39,977 nucleotides of DNA, taken from NCBI GenBank assembly GCA_020692945.1, contig JAIMJY010000003.1:1-39977 (forward strand), in the 5' to 3' direction. Shown here one piece after another: positions 1 to 7,585 of the stretch (positions are counted from its first letter, which is position 1; every line of letters begins with the position of its first letter). The stretch is from Caldisericum sp. (GTDB lineage Bacteria > Caldisericota > Caldisericia > Caldisericales > Caldisericaceae). A program made the position numbers and the translations under genes. The notes beneath the pieces were generated by a model, which searched no databases, was not told the origin of the DNA, and saw only the letters and a program-made list of their open reading frames with translations.

Positions 1-21
1 AAAAGTAATTGCAGTACTTTT
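1..21 (-). terminator. Weak AT-rich hairpin at left edge
   Basis: Bases 1-7 (AAAAGTA) and 15-21 (TACTTTT) form a perfect 7-bp inverted repeat around a 7-nt loop, just past the stop codon of the allantoinase-like gene. On the minus strand it ends in a short T run. The stem is almost GC-free, so terminator function is doubtful and the operon may read through the edge. Confidence 0.25.
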
Positions 22-28
22 TACTTAA

Positions 29-1405
29 TTAAAGCGTGCTTTTAATAAATTTGCCTTGCCCTTTTTTGCATAGGACGCCCGCTACGCTCTTGTATACTAC
101 TACGCCTCGCACTATGGTTTGCTCAACTTTACCACTTAATTCTACCCCAGAAACCACTGAATATTTCCCTTTACTCTCAAGTTTTGCAGGGTCAACTACC
201 CACTTTTTATTGAGGTTAACAATTGTAAAATCTGCATCTGCACCAACTTCAGTAATTCCTTTCTGCGGGTACAGGCCATACCTCTTCGCAGCATTCTCAG
301 ATAGAAGCTTTTGTATCGTTGAGAGGTCGAGCTTTCCAGAATGATACCCGTAGGAAAATATTATTGGCACCATAAGCTGGGTTCCAGGTATTCCTGCATA
401 ATTGTCCCAGAAATTTGGTTTATTTTTCTCGTCAGGGAATTTACCTGCTGCATGGTCAGTAGAAATAAAGTCGATAGAACCATCTTTAATCCCTTCCCAT
501 AACGCAAGTTGATCTTCTTTGCGTCTTACAGGAGGAGCCGTTTTAAGGATAGCCCCAAGCACATTTAAATCATTTACGGTAAATAAGAGGTAGTGAGGGC
601 AAGTTTCTGTGGTAACATCAATGCCTTGGTTCTTGGCCCATTTAATTATTCGCAAGCCTTCGCCCGTTGAAAGATGAACAATATGAAGCTTATTACCGAC
701 TTTTTCTGTTACTCCAATGACAGACCAGATGGCCTCAGGCTCAGCTTCATAAACTCTCCCCTCAAACCAACTTTGAGGATCCGTTTTTCCAATCTCTTGA
801 AGGTATTTTGAATAATAATCAACTAAAAAATTGTCTTCAGCATGAACCGCACAAACAAGGTTCAGTTCCTTTAATTCTCTGAAAGCTTTATCCATAAGAT
901 CAACAGGCATCCTTGGGTATGTTTCCATTCCAGAAACTGTGTAAAATTTGACACCTACGATTCCTCTCTCCTTAAGTTCACGCAAAGATTTCTTGTATTC
1001 ACCGCTTTTTACTTGAAAAGGAGTAACTCCCCCCCAAAAGGCAAAATCAACATAGGCTTTGTCCTTAACTATACTAAATTTTCTATCAAAATTCTCGGCA
1101 GTTGTAATAGGCGGGACAGACGTACAAGGCATATCAATAATCGTTGTTATCCCACCTGCTGCTGCACTCCTTGTGCCAGATTCGAAATCTTCTCTTTCGG
1201 TAAAACCAGGATCATCGAAGTGAACATGAGGATCAATAAATCCAGGAAATATAACATTGTCTTCTGCGTCAATTTCGCATTCAACGGAAAATCCGATGTG
1301 ATCACCCTGGAAAATATGCTTAATTTTCCCGTTCTCTATATAAATCGTTACTTTTTCGATCTCATTTCCTTGCTTAACGATAAATCCATTTTTAAGTCGA
1401 ATCAT
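29..1405 (-). CDS. Allantoinase/dihydroorotase-family cyclic amidohydrolase
   Basis: A 458-aa metal-dependent hydrolase of cyclic amides. The amidohydrolase signature is complete: HVH at residues 60-62 within DPHVHFDDPG, lysine K153 in GVKFY (the usual carboxylated metal bridge), metal histidines H188 (AVHAED) and H244 (HIVHLS), and D317 in STDHA. The GITT-DMP segment at 85-93 and overall length are typical of allantoinases, dihydroorotases and hydantoinases, which are hard to separate by sequence. It is the last visible gene of the run ssnA-ade-this gene; its GAGGAG ribosome site lies in the last codons of ade, and only one base separates the ade stop from this ATG. That context favours a role in purine or hydantoin breakdown over pyrimidine synthesis, since no pyr genes are nearby. 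Family confidence is high; substrate is uncertain. Confidence 0.88.
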   Translation of the reverse strand: MIRLKNGFIVKQGNEIEKVTIYIENGKIKHIFQGDHIGFSVECEIDAEDNVIFPGFIDPHVHFDDPGFTEREDFESGTRSAAAGGITTIIDMPCTSVPPITTAENFDRKFSIVKDKAYVDFAFWGGVTPFQVKSGEYKKSLRELKERGIVGVKFYTVSGMETYPRMPVDLMDKAFRELKELNLVCAVHAEDNFLVDYYSKYLQEIGKTDPQSWFEGRVYEAEPEAIWSVIGVTEKVGNKLHIVHLSTGEGLRIIKWAKNQGIDVTTETCPHYLLFTVNDLNVLGAILKTAPPVRRKEDQLALWEGIKDGSIDFISTDHAAGKFPDEKNKPNFWDNYAGIPGTQLMVPIIFSYGYHSGKLDLSTIQKLLSENAAKRYGLYPQKGITEVGADADFTIVNLNKKWVVDPAKLESKGKYSVVSGVELSGKVEQTIVRGVVVYKSVAGVLCKKGQGKFIKSTL

Positions 1406-1406
1406 A

Positions 1407-3134
1407 TCACTCCTCTACAAACAAGGGCACAAAATCAAATTTATCGACATTCACAAGTCCTCGGTCAGTAATCTTAAGCTGAGGAATTACAGGCAAAGCC
1501 ATGAAAGCAAGAGTCATAAATGGGTCTGAAACTGAAATTTTAATTTCTTCTTTAGCTATTTGATGAAGGACTTTTAATGATTCGGAAACTTCATTTACTG
1601 AAACATTTGTCATTAAGCCTCCATAAGGCAAAGAAAGAGAAGCTATTATCTTTCCGTCTTTTGCAATTGCAATTCCTCCGCCCATAGACTCCAGTTGCGC
1701 TATAGAAAGAAGCATATCACTGTCATTGGCTCCGGCAACAATAATATTATGCGAGTCGTGTGATATGGAAGTTGCAAAAGCTCCGCATTTTAGACCAAGC
1801 CCGTGTAGAAATCCTACAGAAACGTTACCAGTTGCACGATGCCTTTCAAACACTACTATTTTAATGATGTCTTTCTTAGTATCAGAAACGACTAAGCCAT
1901 CTTGAATTTTCGGTTCAACTATGAGTTCCTTGGTTAAAACAGAATCAGGTAATATTCCGATAACCCGCATTTTGTTGCTCTTAGCAGGAACACGAAGATT
2001 ATCAAACGTTGCCTGTTTTAAATTGATAGTATTTTTGACGGCATCTTCGTGGAAGATGGTAACGGTATTAAAAATTGGTCTTCCTTTTCTTGCAACTTCT
2101 TTCCCGTTCTTCAAAACCGACTTGATCTTCAATATATCATTGAAAATAACGATATCTGCAATGAATCCTGGGGCAATACCGCCCTTTTTTCTAAATCCAA
2201 AAAACTGTGCAGGGTTAAGTGTCGCAAGTCTAACTGCAGCCGGAAGTGGGATTCCATTCTTTAGAAGAAGAGAAATGGCAAAATTAATATGCCCTTCGGA
2301 TAGTAAATCTTCGGGGTGTTTGTCATCAGTGCAAAGCAGTATTCTGTGTTTCGTCTTATCCGAAAGGATTGGAAGCAATCGCATAACGTCGCGTGTAATT
2401 GATCCTTCTCTCATCATGATCCACATACCCTTTGAGAGTTTTTCACTGGCTTCAGCAGGCGTTGTACACTCATGGTCGGCTATAACGCCAGCAGAAAGAT
2501 ATGCATTCAAATCGTTTCCGTGAAGTCCAGGCGAATGACCATCAATTATTGAATCGTAAAACATCTGGACCTTGTCCATTACTTCAGGGTCTCGAGATAG
2601 TACTCCAGGGTAATTCATCAGTTCAGCAAGTCCAAGGACTCTGCCGTTTCCCTTCAATATCTGTAAGTCTTCCGCATAAAGATGAGCTCCTGAAGTTTCA
2701 AAGGGCGTTGCAGGAACGCAACTTGAAAGCATGAAATAAATATCGATGGGTAAATTTTTAGAGGAGTTGATCATAAATTGAATACCGGGTATTCCAGAAA
2801 CGTTTGCAATTTCGTGTGGGTCTGCAACAACTGTGGTAGTGCCCAAAGGCAGCACAGCCCTTGCAAATTCAGGAGGGATAAGCATAGAACTTTCTATGTG
2901 GACATGCGAATCAATGAACGAAGGAGAAACGAATGCCCCATCTACATCAATGATTTCTTTCGCGGTTTCGTAATTTCCAACCCCTACGATATGCCCTTTA
3001 TGAATGAGGACGTTCTCTTTCTTAATTTCTTCGTTGAACACATTTATTACATTGCCATTTTCAATAAGCGTGTCTCCTAAGCGTTCACCTCGCGCTGCCT
3101 CAATCATTTCTATTAAGTCTTCTTTTGAAATCAT
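1407..3134 (-). CDS. ade: Adenine deaminase
   Basis: A 575-aa adenine deaminase (adenine to hypoxanthine plus ammonia) of the bacterial Ade/YerA type. It shows HVH at 77-79 followed by the family-typical IESSML, ADPHEIANV near 104-112, H200, H221 in ADHECT and D270 in LCTDDKHPEDLL. The C-terminal half holds the Ade-specific extension with SVGFLHGLGL. I start at ATG 3134 because GAGGA lies just upstream and Ade proteins begin near this point; a 20-residue upstream extension is open but would overlap ssnA and cross the intercistronic hairpin. It sits 31 bp after ssnA and directly before the allantoinase-like gene, so it is likely co-transcribed in a purine-degrading operon. Confidence 0.95.
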   Translation of the reverse strand: MISKEDLIEMIEAARGERLGDTLIENGNVINVFNEEIKKENVLIHKGHIVGVGNYETAKEIIDVDGAFVSPSFIDSHVHIESSMLIPPEFARAVLPLGTTTVVADPHEIANVSGIPGIQFMINSSKNLPIDIYFMLSSCVPATPFETSGAHLYAEDLQILKGNGRVLGLAELMNYPGVLSRDPEVMDKVQMFYDSIIDGHSPGLHGNDLNAYLSAGVIADHECTTPAEASEKLSKGMWIMMREGSITRDVMRLLPILSDKTKHRILLCTDDKHPEDLLSEGHINFAISLLLKNGIPLPAAVRLATLNPAQFFGFRKKGGIAPGFIADIVIFNDILKIKSVLKNGKEVARKGRPIFNTVTIFHEDAVKNTINLKQATFDNLRVPAKSNKMRVIGILPDSVLTKELIVEPKIQDGLVVSDTKKDIIKIVVFERHRATGNVSVGFLHGLGLKCGAFATSISHDSHNIIVAGANDSDMLLSIAQLESMGGGIAIAKDGKIIASLSLPYGGLMTNVSVNEVSESLKVLHQIAKEEIKISVSDPFMTLAFMALPVIPQLKITDRGLVNVDKFDFVPLFVEE

Positions 3135-3145
3135 ACTTATTCCTC

Positions 3146-3170
3146 TGTAATCGCTGTTTTTGCGATTACA
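3146..3170 (-). promoter_or_regulatory. Perfect intercistronic stem-loop between ssnA and ade
   Basis: TGTAATCGC at 3146-3154 and its exact reverse complement GCGATTACA at 3162-3170 enclose a 7-nt loop. The element overlaps the ssnA stop codon (3166-3168) and ends just before the GAGGA ribosome site of ade. No T run follows on either strand, so it is not a simple intrinsic terminator. An mRNA processing or stability hairpin, translational control of ade, or an operator are all possible. Confidence 0.6.
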
Positions 3171-4500
3171 TCTTCTCCCAAAACTTTTTTGCAATTTCTC
3201 TTGCCTTGCTCATCACTTCTTTTTCATCAATTTTTTGAAGCTCGTGATTTTTCATAACTACATCGCCGTTTATAATAACAGTATTTAGCGAATTCTCTCG
3301 TAAACCAAAAATCAAATGCCCAAAAAAATTGTCTTCGTTAATTGGTGTTGGTGGGTAATAATCAAACGCAACTAAGTCGGCATAACTTCCCTTCTTGATA
3401 ATTCCAAGTGGGTGTTCAAAAAAATTTGAAAATATTTTAGAGTTATTTTCAAAAAGCATTCTCTTGGCAAGGTCACCACCTACTCTTGGATCATGATAGT
3501 TAAATTTGGGAAGTATGTATGCAACCTTTATGGATTCAAGCATTGATGGAGTATATCCATCCGTGCCAAGACCTATAGTGATTCCTTCATTATCAATTTC
3601 AATTGTTGGAGGTACGCCAACTGCATTGTTCATATTCGATTCAGGATTATATACTACCATTGTATTTGTTTCTTTAAGCAAATGGATTTCTTTGTCATTA
3701 ACGTGCACGCAGTGAATTGCGAGAGTTTTGTCTCCAAGTATTCCAAAATCGTTCAATCGCTCTAAGACTCTTTTGCCTGACTTCTTCATAGAATCATCAA
3801 CATCTTCGATTCCTTCAGCAACATGAACATGAAAACCCGAGCCAAGTTTATTTTCGTTTTCTGCACAACTATCGAGTGTTTTATCAGAAAGAGTAAGAGA
3901 TGCATGAAGCCCAAATGAAGCAGAGATAAAGTTTTTATTTGGAGAATTTTTTGCCTTCTTTATGAAACGGACATTTTCAGCAATCGATTTTTGAGCAAGG
4001 TCGCTCCCCCATCTGTCAGAGACTTCATATGCCAAAACACCCCTTACTCCTGTTTTAAGCAACGCATTCTCAAGGATATCGAGGCTTCCATCAATTAAAC
4101 CAAACGATGCATGGTGGTCTATGATTGATGTCGTTCCGCTTTTTATCCCTTCAATTAATGGAACAAGTGCACTGAAATAAATTTCTTCTTCTGTCGTAAG
4201 ATTTTTGTCGAGCTTCCACCAAATATTTTTAAGTATCTCAAGGAAGTTGCGAGGAGACGCACCGCCAAACCCAAACCCTCTTGCAAAAGTGCTGTAAAGA
4301 TGCATATGTGCATTTAAAAACCCTGCCAATACAATTTTACCATTCATATTTAGAAACTCTACATGCGGATAAAGTTCCCGTAAAACTTTGGTTTCTCCAA
4401 CTTCAACAATTAGGCCTTCGTCTTCTAAAACAGCGCCGTCCGATACAAAGGGAATAAATTTGTTTAGAGTGATTAAAGTACAGTTGCCAATTATTTTCAT
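3166..4500 (-). CDS. ssnA: SsnA-family aminohydrolase
   Basis: A 444-aa amidohydrolase resembling the SsnA family (putative aminohydrolases/chlorohydrolases often found with molybdenum-hydroxylase purine genes). Visible marks are HMH in FLNAHMHLYSTFARG near residue 65, WWKLDKNLT, the DHHAS motif, the YEVSDRWG stretch, GLHASLTLSD, HVHVAEG, the HC of AIHCVH, NPESNMNNAVG and the metal aspartate in GLGTDGY. These stretches match my memory of SsnA more closely than guanine deaminase or TrzN/AtzA. It starts at ATG 4500 behind AAGGAGG, 16 bp after the DUF503 gene. The exact substrate is not established for the family; the neighbouring adenine deaminase makes a purine-related deamination the best guess. 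Confidence 0.82.
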   Translation of the reverse strand: MKIIGNCTLITLNKFIPFVSDGAVLEDEGLIVEVGETKVLRELYPHVEFLNMNGKIVLAGFLNAHMHLYSTFARGFGFGGASPRNFLEILKNIWWKLDKNLTTEEEIYFSALVPLIEGIKSGTTSIIDHHASFGLIDGSLDILENALLKTGVRGVLAYEVSDRWGSDLAQKSIAENVRFIKKAKNSPNKNFISASFGLHASLTLSDKTLDSCAENENKLGSGFHVHVAEGIEDVDDSMKKSGKRVLERLNDFGILGDKTLAIHCVHVNDKEIHLLKETNTMVVYNPESNMNNAVGVPPTIEIDNEGITIGLGTDGYTPSMLESIKVAYILPKFNYHDPRVGGDLAKRMLFENNSKIFSNFFEHPLGIIKKGSYADLVAFDYYPPTPINEDNFFGHLIFGLRENSLNTVIINGDVVMKNHELQKIDEKEVMSKAREIAKKFWEKM

Positions 4501-4516
4501 TTTCCCTCCTTGCTAT

Positions 4517-4798
4517 CTAAAGGATTTCTATATTGTAATCCTCAATTCTCACTCTCAAATCTTTCTCAATAAATCCTACAACTGCTGACAAGGTAGAGTA
4601 AAGATGAGCATTGTTAGTATTTACGCTTACAATCGCAACCTCAGCCCTCCTAAAAGAATCAAGCGAACCAACTTCAGCAATTGAAACATTAAAATTGCCT
4701 TTTATTTTTGCGAAAATACTTAAACAAATCGCCCTTTTATCTTTCAGAGAAAAGGAATCTGGTATTCCTACTTTAACTGTACACACGCCTATGCGCAT
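4517..4798 (-). CDS. DUF503 (YlxP-like) small protein
   Basis: A 93-aa protein matching the DUF503/YlxP family: the opening strand MRIGVCTVKVGIP is followed by the conserved SLKDKR turn, a helix ending FNVSIAEV, and a second strand (AEVAIVSVNTNNAHL). Members are small ferredoxin-like alpha/beta folds; B. subtilis YlxP lies in the nusA-infB-rbfA region, but function is poorly defined. Here it is translationally coupled to the ABC ATPase: its ATG abuts the preceding TAA with no gap. Placement among transport and purine genes is atypical for the family and gives no clear role. Confidence 0.85.
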   Translation of the reverse strand: MRIGVCTVKVGIPDSFSLKDKRAICLSIFAKIKGNFNVSIAEVGSLDSFRRAEVAIVSVNTNNAHLYSTLSAVVGFIEKDLRVRIEDYNIEIL

Positions 4799-5911
4799 TT
4801 ATAAAATCGCGTTTTCAGTTTCTTTGCCAAAAACGTTAATCTTAGAGATATCTACGAAAATGTCTAATTTTGCACCCATAGCATAATCTTCGTTTGCGCT
4901 CATTCTTGCAACGCAAAGAGCATCGTTAATTCTAAAGTGAATAAATGTTTCTGACCCCATGAGTTCCACAAAGTCAATTGTCACAATTATTTCTTGCATT
5001 GCAGCCTTCTCGTCAGTGCTGATTTCTTTTTCAAGGTAGAAATCTTTTGCTCTCACCCCAAAAATAACATTATTGTTTGAGAGTTTTACCTTGTGAACTT
5101 TTATAGACTGCTCTTTTGTTAGTTTAATTCCAATATCTTTATTTGACAGATATAAATCTCCATTTTTTTCACTAATTTCAGCATCAATAAAGTTCATCGG
5201 AGGAGTTCCAATAAAGCCTGCCACAAACTTATTAACTGGTTTGTTATAAACCCCCTTAGGGGTTCCAATCTGCTGGATTAAGCCCTTATTCATGACAACA
5301 ACTCTGTCGCCAAGGGTCATCGCCTCGGTTTGGTCGTGTGTAACATATATCGTTGTTACGCCAAGCCTCTCGTGTAGTCTGATGAGTTCCCCCCTTGTCT
5401 GTACTCTCAACTTTGCATCAAGGTTAGAAAGTGGTTCATCCATTAAAAAAACCTTAGGGTCTCTTACGATAGCTCGAGCTAACGCTGTTCTCTGTTTTTG
5501 TCCTCCTGAAAGCTCTTTGGGTTTTCTGTAAAGAAGGCTCTCTAATCCAAGCATTCCCGAAACTTCTTTAACCTTTTTGTCAATTACATCCTTTGGGACT
5601 TTTCTCATTGTAAGCCCGAAAGAAATGTTTTGATAAACGTTCATGTGTGGATAAAGAGCATAATTTTGGAAAACCATTGCTATGTTCCTATCTTTTGGAG
5701 GCACATTATTTACAATCTTGTTTCCAATATAAATATTACCGCTTGTTAACTCTTCAAGCCCCGCTATTAGTCTTAGCGTAGTTGTCTTTCCGCAACCTGA
5801 AGGGCCTAATAAGACAAGAAATTCCCCATCTTTGATGTTTAGATTCACGTTATCAACAGCCACAACTGAACCAAACTTCTTTGAAACCTTCTCCAACATC
5901 ACTTCTGCCAT
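4799..5911 (-). CDS. CUT1-type sugar ABC transporter ATP-binding protein (MsmX/UgpC/MalK-like)
   Basis: A 370-aa ABC ATPase energising import of oligosaccharides or similar solutes. The nucleotide-binding domain has Walker A GPSGCGKT (36-43), Q-loop Q82, signature LSGGQ (134-138), Walker B VFLMDEP (154-160) and switch H192. The C-terminal third (about 235-365) is the regulatory OB/TOBE region typical of MalK, UgpC and MsmX. No permease or solute-binding protein gene is beside it, so it may be a shared ATPase serving transporters elsewhere, as known for MsmX. It is the first gene of the minus-strand operon, with AAGGAGG before ATG 5911, and it faces the divergent GH57/glycogen cluster, which suits a maltodextrin role. 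The substrate is inferred from family and context only. Confidence 0.93.
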   Translation of the reverse strand: MAEVMLEKVSKKFGSVVAVDNVNLNIKDGEFLVLLGPSGCGKTTTLRLIAGLEELTSGNIYIGNKIVNNVPPKDRNIAMVFQNYALYPHMNVYQNISFGLTMRKVPKDVIDKKVKEVSGMLGLESLLYRKPKELSGGQKQRTALARAIVRDPKVFLMDEPLSNLDAKLRVQTRGELIRLHERLGVTTIYVTHDQTEAMTLGDRVVVMNKGLIQQIGTPKGVYNKPVNKFVAGFIGTPPMNFIDAEISEKNGDLYLSNKDIGIKLTKEQSIKVHKVKLSNNNVIFGVRAKDFYLEKEISTDEKAAMQEIIVTIDFVELMGSETFIHFRINDALCVARMSANEDYAMGAKLDIFVDISKINVFGKETENAIL

Positions 5912-6081
5912 TTATAGCCTCCTTAATTTCTAATTCAAAGCAATTTAAACTTCTACGACCCGCAATCTTTTTCAGCAGTTTTACTCTTCCGTAACCTGCA
6001 CTCTTTTTCGGCAGGTTAATTTGAAAAAACATTTCTTTTATATAGAATATAATCAAAATCAAAAAAAAATAAAGGAGTTTT
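5912..6081. promoter_or_regulatory. Divergent control region with 36-bp imperfect tandem repeat and inverted repeat
   Basis: This 170-bp spacer separates the ABC/purine operon from the glycogen operon. Two imperfect direct copies lie 36 bp apart, starting GCAATCTTTTTCAGCAG (5962) and GCACTCTTTTTCGGCAG (5998). The second copy is framed by a perfect inverted repeat, AACCTGC (5993-5999) and GCAGGTT (6011-6017), 11 nt apart. On the plus side a TATAAT (6048-6053) and AAAGGAG (6071-6077) precede the GH57 ATG; no well-spaced -35 box is evident. The repeats could bind a regulator of both operons. Confidence 0.45.
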
Positions 6082-7545
6082 ATGATAAAAAATGAAAGAA
6101 AATTTAAATTGATGCTATGGTTTCATATGCATCAACCTGATTATTACGATCCAATAAATAATATTCAGTACTTACCATGGGTTAGAAAGCACGCAATAAA
6201 AGGGTATTATCTTATTCAAAAATTGCTGTTTGATTGTGATGCTCAAATAAATATTAATTTCTCTGGAATCTTATTGGAGCAGTTGATAAAATATGCTTCT
6301 GGGGAGATTAACGATTATTATGGGGTAATTGAAAATAAAAATGCTGACTCCCTTTCTTCTTCGGATTTAGACTTTATGTTAAGTCGCTTTTTGTTCACAA
6401 ATTCCTTTCGAAGCCAGCGATACGACTATTTACTCGAGAAAAAGAGGCATAAAGAAAAATTTAACTTAAAAGAAATGAGGGATGCTCAGGTTCTTTTCAA
6501 ACTACTTTATTTTGCCCCAATTGATGAAGAGGTAGTCGAGTTAATTAAAAAAGGATTTAACTTTACAGAAAAAGATAAAGAGGTATTAGTTGCGCTCGAG
6601 GAAAAAATAATCAAAGAGCTACTTGCCAATTACAGAAAACTTCAAGATACTCAAAAAATTGAAGTTACCTTTACTCCCTATTATCACCCGATTCTACCAC
6701 TGCTTATTAACTCAAATAGTGCGTTGGAAAGCAAAAAAGGCACCACTTTACCAAGTTTTACTTTTTCATATCCTGATGATGCTAAAATGCAAGTTAAAAA
6801 ATCAATTGATATCTATAAGAAGGTTTTTGGGGGTTTACCAAAAGGGATGTGGCCAGCAGAGGGAGGCATTTCTAACGAGTCAATTGATATTGCAAAAGAG
6901 GCAGGCGTTCAATATATTGGAAGTGACGAATTAGTACTTAAAAAATCAACTTCTCTTTCTCAAGGGGTCTATAACGTTAGAGGATTAAAGACTTTTTTTA
7001 GAGACCATTACCTTTCTGACAAAATTGGTTTTATTTACAACAAACAAAACGCTCAGGAAGCTGTTTATAACCTATTTAGTGAAGCCGAACTCAAAAAACA
7101 ATTGATTGTAATTATTGATGGAGAAAACCCTTGGGAGTTTTATCCTAATAGTGGAGTAGACTTTCTAAGTATCCTTTTAAACTCATTGGATTCTAATAAC
7201 TCTATGCTTGGAAGCAAGTCAAACATAGACGGAGAAATCTCCTCAGTTGAACCTGGTTCATGGATTGATGGATTTCTTGATACTTGGATTGGCGATGAAG
7301 AAACAAATACTTCCTGGAACTATCTTTATGAAGCAAGGGAAAAATTAAGCATGCTACCTGAGGCAATGAATGAAATATATAAAGCAGAGTCAAGTGACTT
7401 TTTTTGGTGGTATAGTGATTTTCATAAAAAGGAAGTCAATTTTGATTTTGACCTTCTTTTTAGAGATCACTTAATTAAAGCATATATGCTTGGCAAAGCG
7501 AAGATTCCTGAATATCTGTTTTACCCGATTAAAAATAACCTTTAA
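6082..7545 (+). CDS. Glycoside hydrolase family 57 alpha-glucanase (amylase/amylopullulanase type)
   Basis: A 487-aa GH57 enzyme acting on alpha-1,4 (possibly alpha-1,6) glucans. The five GH57 regions appear in order: HMHQPDY (15-21), HPILP (202-206), GMWPAEGG (255-262) with likely nucleophile E260, IIDGENPWEFYP (344-355) with likely acid/base D346, and GSWIDGFLDTWIGDEETN near 398-415. The DGEN and WPAEGG forms resemble the alpha-amylase/amylopullulanase branch rather than the larger branching enzymes. There is no signal peptide, so it probably works in the cytoplasm on glycogen or imported maltodextrin. It heads the plus-strand cluster, 40 bp before the GalT-like gene. Distinguishing amylase from glucanotransferase activity is not possible by eye. 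Confidence 0.92.
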   Translation: MIKNERKFKLMLWFHMHQPDYYDPINNIQYLPWVRKHAIKGYYLIQKLLFDCDAQININFSGILLEQLIKYASGEINDYYGVIENKNADSLSSSDLDFMLSRFLFTNSFRSQRYDYLLEKKRHKEKFNLKEMRDAQVLFKLLYFAPIDEEVVELIKKGFNFTEKDKEVLVALEEKIIKELLANYRKLQDTQKIEVTFTPYYHPILPLLINSNSALESKKGTTLPSFTFSYPDDAKMQVKKSIDIYKKVFGGLPKGMWPAEGGISNESIDIAKEAGVQYIGSDELVLKKSTSLSQGVYNVRGLKTFFRDHYLSDKIGFIYNKQNAQEAVYNLFSEAELKKQLIVIIDGENPWEFYPNSGVDFLSILLNSLDSNNSMLGSKSNIDGEISSVEPGSWIDGFLDTWIGDEETNTSWNYLYEAREKLSMLPEAMNEIYKAESSDFFWWYSDFHKKEVNFDFDLLFRDHLIKAYMLGKAKIPEYLFYPIKNNL

Positions 7546-7568
7546 AAATTTGAGAAAAGCTATATAAT
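7541..7568 (+). promoter_or_regulatory. Candidate sigma-70-type promoter before galT
   Basis: TTTAAA (7541-7546), a 16-bp spacer and TATAAT (7563-7568) lie between the GH57 stop codon and galT. Transcription would start near 7575, inside or just before the TAGGAGG ribosome site, giving a very short leader. The -35 match is weak, so galT could equally be read through from the GH57 gene. Confidence 0.4.
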
Positions 7569-7585
7569 CAATTAGGAGGAATTAC

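Noticed and set aside
1921-2523. Plus-strand open frame opposite adenine deaminase
   Set aside because: Same reason: it mirrors a well-conserved gene and its product resembles no protein family.
3166-4500. Guanine deaminase or triazine hydrolase for the SsnA-like gene
   Set aside because: The DHHAS, YEVSDRWG, GLHASLTLSD and SNMNNAVG blocks fit SsnA better.
5853-6062. A 69-codon minus-strand frame over the divergent spacer
   Set aside because: Its end overlaps the ABC ATPase start in another frame and its 12-residue internal repeat simply reflects the 36-bp DNA repeat.
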